This document shows positions 1-5,072 of a stretch of DNA of 5,103 nt, piece after piece. Numbering within the stretch: the stretch's first letter is position 1; each line of letters starts with the position of its first letter. The position numbers and the translations under genes were made by a program. The notes under the pieces are model-generated. The model did not search any database. It had not been told where the DNA came from and saw only the letters and a program-made list of their open reading frames with translations. The stretch comes from Rhodospirillales bacterium (GTDB taxonomy: Bacteria > Pseudomonadota > Alphaproteobacteria > Acetobacterales > Acetobacteraceae), in assembly GCA_028866335.1 (NCBI GenBank), contig JAGWIL010000128.1, positions 1 through 5,103 of the forward strand, read 5' to 3'.

Positions 1-356
1 GCTGATGGCGACAGGTCAGCCAGCTCTTGCGGCGGCTCGCCTGCCAGCTTTGCGTCACGCCGCCGCCGGGCGTAGTCGATGCGCGCATTGCGGACGATGG
101 CGAACACCCAAGTTGCGGCACTGCCGCGAGCCACATCGAAATATCCGGCCTTGCGCCAGAGGCTCAACATTACTTCCTGGGTTAGTTCCTCGGCTTCCCC
201 CGCTTCCATGCCGCCGCGGCGCAGATACGCCTTCACCCTGGGGGCGAAATGCTTGAACAGCGCGGCATAGGCCTGGCGGTCCCGCGCCTCGGCGACACGC
301 GATATCATGCACGCCAAGGTGGCCGCATCGGGCGATGGCGTGTTCAGCGCCGTCAA
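1..356 (-). CDS. ECF-family RNA polymerase sigma factor (RpoE/ChrR-type), C-terminus cut by window edge
   Basis: This gene encodes an alternative sigma factor that directs RNA polymerase to stress promoters. Counting from a TTG at 356, 118 codons are visible. Residues about 28-100 form sigma region 2: the region 2.1 helix ALFKHFAPRVKAYL, the AEELTQEVMLSLWRKA motif (55-70), and RGSAATWVFAIVRNARIDYA (77-96), the -10 recognition segment, followed by an Arg run. Region 4 (-35 recognition) lies beyond the edge, as would a ChrR-like anti-sigma gene if present. The wording of region 2 is close to Rhodobacter RpoE (ECF11-type) as I remember it. The start is uncertain. A GTG at 416 is in frame, but codons 416-357 have few G/C third positions (6 of 20), whereas codons from 356 onward are GC-rich, so I prefer TTG 356. 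An ATG at 308 is the shorter choice. None has a well-spaced ribosome site of its own. The gene is divergent from the oxidoreductase operon it probably controls. Confidence 0.88.
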   Translation of the reverse strand, partial: MTALNTPSPDAATLACMISRVAEARDRQAYAALFKHFAPRVKAYLRRGGMEAGEAEELTQEVMLSLWRKAGYFDVARGSAATWVFAIVRNARIDYARRRRDAKLAGEPPQELADLSPS

Positions 357-412
357 CCGGGGTGCCCATCTATAGCGAGGCGTTGGATGAAGAAGAGGAG
401 GTTCAGGTACAT
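353..412 (-). CDS. possible leader peptide upstream of the sigma gene
   Basis: A 19-codon reading frame starts with ATG at 412 and reads MYLNLLFFIQRLAIDGHPG. A GGAG at 422-419 lies six bases upstream, which is good spacing. Fourteen of its 19 codons end in G or C, as expected for coding DNA in this genome, while the sigma frame over the same stretch does not look coding. Its TGA stop (355-353) overlaps the preferred sigma TTG start (356-354) as TTGA, so translation could be coupled. It could instead be an upstream regulatory ORF, or the remnant of a sigma N-terminus separated by a frameshift. Against ribosome loading, the inferred transcription start leaves almost no leader. The peptide resembles nothing I recognise. 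Confidence 0.35.
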   Translation of the reverse strand: MYLNLLFFIQRLAIDGHPG

Positions 413-423
413 TCACTTCTCCG

Positions 424-451
424 TATACGCGCCAACGCGTGCTGTGGATCA
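424..451 (-). promoter_or_regulatory. ECF sigma promoter for the sigma gene (autoregulation)
   Basis: Read on the minus strand, TGATCC lies at 451-446, then 17 bases, then GTATA at 428-424, followed by CGGAGA. TGATCC is the -35 box I recall for Rhodobacter RpoE and ECF11-type sigma factors. The same -35, spacing and GTAT core occur in the opposite direction at 482-509. The start point should fall near 417-415, a few bases from the GTG at 416 and the ATG at 412, so the transcript would have almost no untranslated leader. Together with the neighbouring sigma gene this implies self-activation. No transcript data support it here. Confidence 0.7.
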
Positions 452-462
452 TCGCGCCGATG

Positions 463-478
463 CACAATCTGGATTGTG
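463..478. promoter_or_regulatory. perfect 16-base palindrome between divergent promoters (candidate operator)
   Basis: CACAATC-TG-GATTGTG is a perfect inverted repeat with seven-base arms and a two-base centre. It lies between the two outward-facing -35 boxes, 11 bases from the minus-strand box and 3 bases from the plus-strand box. Its size and position suit a dimeric DNA-binding protein affecting one or both promoters. The protein is not identifiable from this window, and the site does not match a CRP or FNR site well. A chance palindrome is possible but unlikely in so short a gap. Confidence 0.45.
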
Positions 479-481
479 GGG

Positions 482-509
482 TGATCCAAGGGGGTTTTCC
501 AGCCGTATC
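482..509 (+). promoter_or_regulatory. ECF sigma promoter for the oxidoreductase-CFA operon
   Basis: TGATCC at 482-487 is followed by 17 bases and GTATC at 505-509, then GGAGA. This matches the minus-strand promoter of the sigma gene in -35 sequence, spacing and -10 core. In both promoters the first G of the -10 core is 12 bases before a possible start codon (ATG 517 here, GTG 416 on the other strand). Transcription should begin around 514-517, so the operon's first gene is probably translated from a leaderless or nearly leaderless message. The match places the four downstream genes in the regulon of the adjacent sigma factor. Confidence 0.72.
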
Positions 510-516
510 GGAGAGC

Positions 517-1830
517 ATGATAAATACAAAAATCGGCATGGGGCACGGGGCGGCGCGGAACATCGCCGTGGTGGGGGCGGGTATTACTGGCCTTTCCTGC
601 GCCTGGCTGCTGGGGCAGCACCATAACGTCACCCTGTTTGAAGCTGAACCCCGCCTTGGCGGCCACAGCCACACGGTGGAGGTGGGTGGTACAGCGGTGG
701 ATACCGGTTTTATCGTTTATAACGAGCCAGCCTACCCAAATTTGACAGCACTTTTTGCGCATCTTGGCGTGGCGACTGAAGCTACGGACATGTCCTTCTC
801 CGTCTCGTTGCATGACGGGGCGCTTGAATATTCGGGAGCGTCTCTGCGTGGATTGTTCGCCCAGCCGATGAATGCGCTGCGCCCGCGTTTCTGGTCCATG
901 CTGATTGATCTTTTGCGCTTTTACCGCCAAGCGCCGGGTGCCGTTGCGGCGCTGGGCGATATGAGTCTGCGCGGCTATTTGCGCCAGGGCGGTTTTGGTG
1001 AAGCCTTCCTGCACGATCATCTATACCCGATGGTTGCCGCCGTATGGTCCTGCCCGCTAGGGATGGCGGGCGATCTTCCCGCTGCCTCCTTCATCAGGTT
1101 TTGTAACAACCATGGGCTGCTCAAGCTCACGCGGCGGCCTGTGTGGCGCACGGTGCAGGGCGGTTCGCGCAATTATGTCGAAAAACTCCGTGCTGGTTTC
1201 TCCGGCACAGTGCATTCCGGCACCCCCATTACGGCGGTCAGGCGGCATGGCAGCGGGGTTGAGCTTGCTGTGCCCGGCGGCACGACCAGCTTCGACGAAT
1301 TGGTGCTGGCCTGCCACGCGGATGAGGCATTCGCGCTGCTGGCTGATCCCAGCCCGCTGGAGCGTGAGATTATCGGCGCCTTCCGTACCACACGTAACGA
1401 GGTGGTTTTGCATGGCGATGCAGCGGCCATGCCGAAGCGGCGGGCCGCGTGGGCCGCGTGGAATTATATGAGCGGCGGGGATGAAGGTGCTGTAACCTAT
1501 TGGATGAACCGGCTGCAGAACTTGCCGCCCGAGCGGCAATGGTTTGTCACGCTCAATTCTCCCTGGCCCTTGCGTGGCGTGGCGCTACGCCAAAGCTTCA
1601 CCCACCCGGTGTTCGACACCGCAGCCCTGTGCGCGCAAAAACGCCTATGGGAAGTGCAGGGCTTTAACCGCACCTGGTTCTGTGGCGCATGGTGGGGGGC
1701 GGGGTTTCACGAGGATGGCCTGCAAGCGGGCCTGGCGGTGGCCGAGGCGCTGGGTGGCGTGCGCCGGCCTTGGCGTGTCGCCGTTGAATCTGGTCGTATT
1801 CCCGTTCCAGTGCTCAGGCAAGCAGCATGA
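517..1830 (+). CDS. FAD-dependent NAD(P)/FAD-binding oxidoreductase (amine-oxidase-like)
   Basis: This 437-residue flavoprotein has a Rossmann dinucleotide-binding fold. The N-terminal motif VVGAGITGLS has its glycines at residues 20-25. Glu42, at the end of the second strand (VTLFEAE), should hold the FAD ribose, and RLGGHSHT follows (46-53). The C-terminal FAD motif FCGAWWGAGFHEDGLQAG spans about 388-405. The family resembles amine oxidases and phytoene-desaturase-like enzymes, but the substrate is not known from sequence. Co-transcription with a CFA-like methyltransferase suggests it oxidises, reduces or desaturates a phospholipid acyl chain; this is inference. I chose ATG 517 because the inferred promoter ends there; it would be nearly leaderless. 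ATG 538 is an alternative, and the upstream ATG 439 lies before the promoter and adds unlikely sequence. The stop overlaps the next start as ATGA. From memory, M. tuberculosis Rv0449c is the equivalent gene of a sigK-linked cluster. Confidence 0.9.
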   Translation: MINTKIGMGHGAARNIAVVGAGITGLSCAWLLGQHHNVTLFEAEPRLGGHSHTVEVGGTAVDTGFIVYNEPAYPNLTALFAHLGVATEATDMSFSVSLHDGALEYSGASLRGLFAQPMNALRPRFWSMLIDLLRFYRQAPGAVAALGDMSLRGYLRQGGFGEAFLHDHLYPMVAAVWSCPLGMAGDLPAASFIRFCNNHGLLKLTRRPVWRTVQGGSRNYVEKLRAGFSGTVHSGTPITAVRRHGSGVELAVPGGTTSFDELVLACHADEAFALLADPSPLEREIIGAFRTTRNEVVLHGDAAAMPKRRAAWAAWNYMSGGDEGAVTYWMNRLQNLPPERQWFVTLNSPWPLRGVALRQSFTHPVFDTAALCAQKRLWEVQGFNRTWFCGAWWGAGFHEDGLQAGLAVAEALGGVRRPWRVAVESGRIPVPVLRQAA

Positions 1831-2594
1831 GCGCGCTTTACGCGGCACGAATCACCCACACCCGAACGCGCCCGCGCCAGCATGCGCTGGCCTACAAACT
1901 GCCCTATCTGCTGTTGGACCTCGATACGCCCCCCGCGCCAAAGCTGTTTTCATACAACCGGTTCAATCTGTTCAGTGTGAATGAGCGCGACTACGGCGAT
2001 GGCATCACCGGACTGCGCCCTTGGGTGGAGTCTTGCTTGACCGAAGCGGGGCTGGAGGAAGCCGCCGCGAAAATTCAGTTGTTTACACTGCCGCGTTTTT
2101 TGGGGCTGGGGTTCAACCCGATCAGCCTGTTTTTCTGCCACGCCGCCGGGGGCGAATTGCGCGCGGTTTTATATGAGGTGAACAACACGTTCGGTCAGCG
2201 CCATGTTTATCTCTGCCCGGTGGCACCTGGTGCTGCGGCACCGCTGCACCAGGAAGCGGAAAAATGCTTCCATGTTTCTCCGTTTATGGACATGAGGCTG
2301 CGCTACCGTTTCACGCTCACCCCGCCAAATGAGGCGGTAGGGCTGCATATCGCCGTAGCGGATACCGAGGGCATTATGCTGCGCGCCACACTCGCCGGGC
2401 CGCGCCGCGCTTTAACAGATGCGAATTTGCTGCGCGCAGCACTCGCCCACCCGCTGCTCGGCATAAAGGTTATGAGCGCGATCCATTGGGAGGCATTGCG
2501 CCTATGGCTGAAGGGCATCCGCCTACGCCGCTGCCCGCCACCCCCCGCCGCGCTGGTAAGTACTGGCAAAGATATAACGAGGAACGCTGCATGA
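1827..2594 (+). CDS. DUF1365 family protein
   Basis: This 255-residue protein belongs to the DUF1365 family, whose biochemical role is unassigned. The family signatures are clear. They are the N-terminal H-T-R-x-R-P-x-x-H-A-x-x-Y pattern (11-23), FSVNERDYGDG in the first third, LPRFLGLGFNPISLFFCH (88-105), EVNNTFGQRHVYL (117-129), KCFHVSPFMDM (146-156), and a C-terminal HWEALRLWLKGIRL segment. Length matches the family. There is no signal peptide or obvious membrane span, so it is probably cytoplasmic or membrane-peripheral. It sits between the FAD oxidoreductase and the CFA-like enzyme with ATGA overlaps on both sides. That arrangement recurs in several phyla and argues that the three act on one lipid product. 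Invariant His, Asn and Tyr residues hint at an enzyme or a lipid/cofactor-binding role, but this is speculative. Confidence 0.9.
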   Translation: MSALYAARITHTRTRPRQHALAYKLPYLLLDLDTPPAPKLFSYNRFNLFSVNERDYGDGITGLRPWVESCLTEAGLEEAAAKIQLFTLPRFLGLGFNPISLFFCHAAGGELRAVLYEVNNTFGQRHVYLCPVAPGAAAPLHQEAEKCFHVSPFMDMRLRYRFTLTPPNEAVGLHIAVADTEGIMLRATLAGPRRALTDANLLRAALAHPLLGIKVMSAIHWEALRLWLKGIRLRRCPPPPAALVSTGKDITRNAA

Positions 2595-3805
2595 GCGACA
2601 TTGCCCAGCCCGCCGCACGGGTGCCTTCCAAGCCAGGCAGCCTACTGGCGGCATTTATCCTGCGGCGCCTTTTGAACAAGCTGCGCTATGGGCGCCTTAC
2701 CTGCGTGCTGCCGGATGGCCGTTTTTTGGAGGGGCAAGGGGTTTCGCCCGGCCCCGATGCCGTAATTGAACTGCACAACACCCGCCTGCTTCGCGCTATG
2801 CTGCTGAATGGTGAAGCTGGATTTTATGAAAGCTATCTGGAAGGCGCGTGGTCCAGCCCGGACCTTACGGCCCTGCTTACCTTAGCGGGGTTGAATGAGG
2901 CCAATGCTGCGCCAGGCGGGTTGTTTGCCATACCTGCGCGGTGGTTCAACCGCCTGCGCCACGCCACCCACGCCAACACCCGCACTGGCGCGCGGCGCAA
3001 TATCATGGCGCATTACGATCTTGGCAACGATTTCTATGCGGCGTGGCTGGATCCCTCGATGCTCTATTCATCAGGCCTGTACGCGCGAGCGGATGATACG
3101 CTGGAAACCGCCCAGGACCGCAAATTGGCGCTGATCGCCGATTGGCTGGGCACGCCGCGCGGCGGCGCGGTGCTTGAAATCGGCTGTGGCTGGGGGGCGC
3201 TTGCGCGGCATCTGGGCGCTGCCGGGGCGCGGGTTACGGGGCTCACGATATCACCGGCCCAGCTTGCTTATGCCCAGAGAGTGGTTGCGCAAGCCGGGCT
3301 GAGCCCGCAGGTGCAGCTTGCCCTGCGGGATTACCGTGACGAGACGGGCAGCTACGACCGGATTGTGTCCGTCGAAATGCTGGAAGCGGTGGGGGAGGCT
3401 TATTGGCCGGTATATTTCCAGGCCTTGCGCGCGCGGCTGAAGGTGGGCGGGCGGGCGGTGCTACAGGTCATTACCATAGATGAAGGCTACTACCCGGGTT
3501 ATCGGCGTACGCCGGATTTCATCCAGCGCCATATTTTTCCTGGTGGAATGCTGCCCACCAAAACCGCGATCGCCGAGCAAGCCAAACAAGCTGGCCTGGC
3601 CCCTGGCCGGGTGCAGCATTTTGGCGCCAGCTATGCCCGCACTCTGGCGGACTGGCGCTTACGCTTTTTGGCCGCTTGGCCGCGCATTGAGGCTATGGGG
3701 TTTGATGCCCGGTTCCGCAGGCTATGGACGTATTATCTTTGCTATTGCGAGGCAGGCTTCGCCAGCGGGCGGGTCGATGTCGGGCTATATGAACTGAAGG
3801 GATGA
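2591..3805 (+). CDS. cyclopropane-fatty-acid-synthase-like SAM-dependent methyltransferase
   Basis: This 404-residue enzyme should transfer a methyl group from S-adenosylmethionine to an unsaturated acyl chain of a membrane phospholipid. An N-terminal lipid-binding-type domain (about 20-125) precedes the catalytic domain. The catalytic domain shows NIMAHYDLGNDFY (137-149), the SAM loop VLEIGCGWGALA (194-205), SVEMLEAVGEAYW (260-272), RHIFPGGMLPT (313-323), FGASYARTLADW (344-355) and TYYLCYCEAGF (380-390). Compared with E. coli Cfa as I remember it, Glu239 (here Glu265) and Tyr317 (here in the 381-382 pair) are kept. Cys139 is Ser161 and His266 aligns with Ile294, so the bicarbonate site looks altered. 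The SVEMxEAVG wording resembles UfaA1-type enzymes more than true Cfa. A methyl-branched or furan-acid precursor is therefore as likely a product as a cyclopropane. The start has GAGGA at 2579-2583, seven bases upstream. ATG 2486 is in frame but would overlap DUF1365 by over 100 bases. Confidence 0.92.
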   Translation: MSDIAQPAARVPSKPGSLLAAFILRRLLNKLRYGRLTCVLPDGRFLEGQGVSPGPDAVIELHNTRLLRAMLLNGEAGFYESYLEGAWSSPDLTALLTLAGLNEANAAPGGLFAIPARWFNRLRHATHANTRTGARRNIMAHYDLGNDFYAAWLDPSMLYSSGLYARADDTLETAQDRKLALIADWLGTPRGGAVLEIGCGWGALARHLGAAGARVTGLTISPAQLAYAQRVVAQAGLSPQVQLALRDYRDETGSYDRIVSVEMLEAVGEAYWPVYFQALRARLKVGGRAVLQVITIDEGYYPGYRRTPDFIQRHIFPGGMLPTKTAIAEQAKQAGLAPGRVQHFGASYARTLADWRLRFLAAWPRIEAMGFDARFRRLWTYYLCYCEAGFASGRVDVGLYELKG

Positions 3806-4209
3806 CGCTGGTGAAATCCATTCTTACCGCTTATGTGGCGACCCTGCTGACATTTGTTTGCCTGGATGCCGTCTGGCTCGGCACCATGTCCTCCCGGCTT
3901 TACAAACCCGCTTTGGGGGATTTGCTGGCGGGCAGCGTTAGGCCTTTGCCGGCGGTGTTGTTTTATCTGCTCTATATTGGCGGTATCGTGGCGTTCGCCG
4001 TTTTGCCGTCGCAGAAGCCAGCAATGGCTTTGCTGCGCGGCGCCGGTCTTGGGCTGGTGGCCTATGCCACCTACGACCTTACCAACCAGGCAACCCTGCG
4101 CCGATGGCCAACCTTTATAACAATGGCCGATCTTACCTGGGGCATGGTGGCCACAGGTTTGGCCGCTGCAGCCGCATGTGCGGCGTGCCTGTGGGTGGCG
4201 CGAAGCTGA
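3802..4209 (+). CDS. DUF2177 family integral membrane protein
   Basis: This 135-residue inner-membrane protein has four predicted hydrophobic spans at about residues 4-24, 49-68, 74-92 and 112-132. DUF2177 hallmarks are visible: LDAVWLG (21-27) in the first span, YDLTNQATLRRW (91-102) after the third, and ADLTWG (109-114) entering the fourth. No catalytic function is known for the family. The conserved Asp, Asn and Trp residues near the membrane surface suggest a binding or enzymatic role on a lipid, but this is inference. It is the last gene of the operon and its ATG overlaps the methyltransferase stop as ATGA. AAGGG directly abuts this ATG, so a GTG at 3811, nine bases from that site, is a credible alternative start. 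Other clusters of this kind place a different small membrane protein in this slot (for example Rv0446c in M. tuberculosis, from memory). Confidence 0.87.
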   Translation: MTLVKSILTAYVATLLTFVCLDAVWLGTMSSRLYKPALGDLLAGSVRPLPAVLFYLLYIGGIVAFAVLPSQKPAMALLRGAGLGLVAYATYDLTNQATLRRWPTFITMADLTWGMVATGLAAAAACAACLWVARS

Positions 4210-4223
4210 TTAAATAAAATGCC

Positions 4224-4859
4224 TCACATCGGCGGGGTTAGGCCATCCTTACCAACACCGATGCGGCTGGTGGTAACCGCACCGTTTGTAACCGCGCCAG
4301 AGGGGAAAAGGATAACATGCGCCCCCGGCTGAAGGTCTGTTAAGTATCCTGGCGCGTAAGTAACCACCGGTACGCCTTGGGGAACCAGCACGGTCTTGGT
4401 GCCGCTGCCGTCATTCACCGTTAGCGTCAAATCGCCCGAGCCGCTTACCGTACCCACGGTTCCACCCGCATTGGCCATGCCCCCAACCGTGCCGTTCGTC
4501 ATTGTGCTGTGCGGTGCCAAATTCCATTGCCGTGTGCCAAGGCCAATGCCGCGCATTTTCTCAGGAAAAATCTGCAGCTCCATCGCCCGGTAGGTGCCAC
4601 CCATCTGCTGCACCGCCGCCGTGCCAACATAGCTGCCCGCCTTTACGGCCGCGAGCGAGCTCGGAACCACCTCAGCGATGGCGGCGTGGGGCGTCAATGT
4701 TACGGTAATTTTTGTCCCGGAGGTCTCCGTTACAGAGAGTGTGCGGCCCTGCACGGTATCGATTGTGCCGCGGATGGGCAGGGCCGGAGCCGCCGCGAAG
4801 GCTACGCCGCCAAAGCCGATCATGGAGGCTACAATTGCTGAGCGGATCAAGTTTTCCAT
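4224..4859 (-). CDS. secreted conserved hypothetical protein (DUF5666-like beta-rich repeats)
   Basis: This 211-residue protein has a typical signal peptide: a short charged N-terminus, a hydrophobic stretch, and AFA-A cleavage after about residue 22. The mature part alternates short beta-strand patterns and appears to hold two related small barrel-like units. The first is about 27-100 (RGTIDTVQGRTLSVTE... GSYVGTA... RAMELQIFPE). The second is about 120-205 (GTVSGSGDLTLTVND... VPVVTYAPG... LQPGAHVILFP). The linker carries RGIGLGTRQWNLAPHSTMTN, and the C-terminus ends VGKDGLTPPM. I recall these blocks from conserved rhizobial and other alphaproteobacterial hypotheticals that are sometimes mislabelled as metal transporter permeases; no membrane spans support that label. 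It probably acts in the periplasm and its function is unknown. It converges on DUF2177 with only 14 bases between the stops. AAGAG at 4870-4866, six bases upstream, supports the ATG at 4859. Confidence 0.85.
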   Translation of the reverse strand: MENLIRSAIVASMIGFGGVAFAAAPALPIRGTIDTVQGRTLSVTETSGTKITVTLTPHAAIAEVVPSSLAAVKAGSYVGTAAVQQMGGTYRAMELQIFPEKMRGIGLGTRQWNLAPHSTMTNGTVGGMANAGGTVGTVSGSGDLTLTVNDGSGTKTVLVPQGVPVVTYAPGYLTDLQPGAHVILFPSGAVTNGAVTTSRIGVGKDGLTPPM

Positions 4860-4919
4860 TGGATGCTCTTTTGTTGGATGTGGCGGCCCGGCTCATGAAC
4901 CGCGCGGCGGATTTCGTGT

Positions 4920-4950
4920 TTGAACAGAAAATTTCAAGAGGTGCTAGACA
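4920..4950 (+). promoter_or_regulatory. possible housekeeping promoter for rplK
   Basis: TTGAAC at 4920-4925 could be a -35 box. TGC-TAGACA at 4942-4950 could be an extended -10, but the 19-base spacing is long and the -10 match is only three of six. The location suits rplK, which needs its own promoter because the gene upstream runs the opposite way. The calls are weak individually. The main support is position, between the two oppositely oriented genes and just before the leader stem-loops. Confidence 0.3.
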
Positions 4951-4980
4951 GGGCGGAGAGGGTAGGCTAAGGCTCCGCCC
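4951..4980 (+). other. stem-loop in the rplK upstream region
   Basis: GGGCGGAG at 4951-4958 and CTCCGCCC at 4973-4980 form a perfect eight-base-pair, GC-rich stem with a 14-base loop. No T-run follows on either strand, so it is not a standard intrinsic terminator. If the suggested promoter is right, it forms the very 5' end of the rplK message, where it could stabilise the RNA or take part in leader folding. That role is inferred. Confidence 0.45.
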
Positions 4981-4987
4981 CTCGGAA

Positions 4988-5030
4988 CGCGGGAGGCTGG
5001 GGACAGGTGTGCCCGGCCGTCTGAACCGCG
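4988..5030 (+). promoter_or_regulatory. candidate ribosomal protein L1-binding leader of rplK
   Basis: The RNA can fold with an outer stem CGCGG (4988-4992) / CCGCG (5026-5030). An asymmetric internal loop follows (GA on one side, GUCUGAA on the other). The inner stem is GGCUGGG (4995-5001) / CCCGGCC (5012-5018) with one G-U pair and a ten-base loop. In the L11 operon of many bacteria, protein L1 represses translation by binding a leader that mimics its 23S rRNA site, which is a helix - asymmetric loop - helix with a GGGAG strand. The fold and position before rplK fit this, and GGGAGG is present at 4991-4996. I compared with the motif from memory only. Confidence 0.5.
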
Positions 5031-5034
5031 GTCC

Positions 5035-5053
5035 AATGGCTGAGTAAGCCATT
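5035..5053 (+). other. small inverted repeat just upstream of the rplK ribosome site
   Basis: AATGGC (5035-5040) and GCCATT (5048-5053) can form a six-base-pair hairpin with a seven-base loop, ending eight bases before the AAGGAG ribosome site of rplK. It contains a minimal ATG-GCT-GAG-TAA frame (5036-5047), probably by chance. It may be part of the folded leader that controls L11 translation, though its effect cannot be judged from sequence. Confidence 0.3.
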
Positions 5054-5072
5054 AGGATGAAAGGAGCCAGAA

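Noticed and set aside
55..369. 104-codon minus-strand open frame from ATG 369
   Set aside because: It is out of frame with the sigma region 2 motifs, which account for the same bases convincingly.
439..516. Upstream extension of the oxidoreductase to ATG 439
   Set aside because: It runs through the palindrome and the ECF promoter and adds residues before the usual short N-terminus of the Rossmann fold.
403..1020. 205-codon minus-strand open frame opposite the oxidoreductase
   Set aside because: It is a by-product of high GC and lies antisense to a clearly recognisable flavoprotein. Its translation shows no domain, and it would span both divergent promoters.
1344..1349. TGATCC inside the oxidoreductase gene
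   Set aside because: No GTAT core lies about 17 bases downstream; it is a chance match in coding sequence.
2486..2590. Upstream extension of the CFA-like protein to ATG 2486
   Set aside because: It would overlap the conserved end of DUF1365 by over 100 bases, adds unrelated sequence, and ATG 2591 has a well-spaced ribosome site and the same ATGA overlap as the other junctions.
4211..4243. Possible minus-strand terminator (GCCT...AGGC stem followed by ATTTTATTT)
   Set aside because: The stem has only four pairs with a long loop and starts inside coding sequence; too weak to call, though the T-rich run after the stop is real.
4844..4849. TGATCC on the minus strand at the start of the secreted protein gene
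   Set aside because: It is inside the signal-peptide codons, and no GTAT core follows at the right distance.
4859..4880. Direct repeat TTGGATG at 4859-4865 and 4874-4880
   Set aside because: Only seven bases, two copies, one overlapping the start codon; no known site matches, so it is probably chance.
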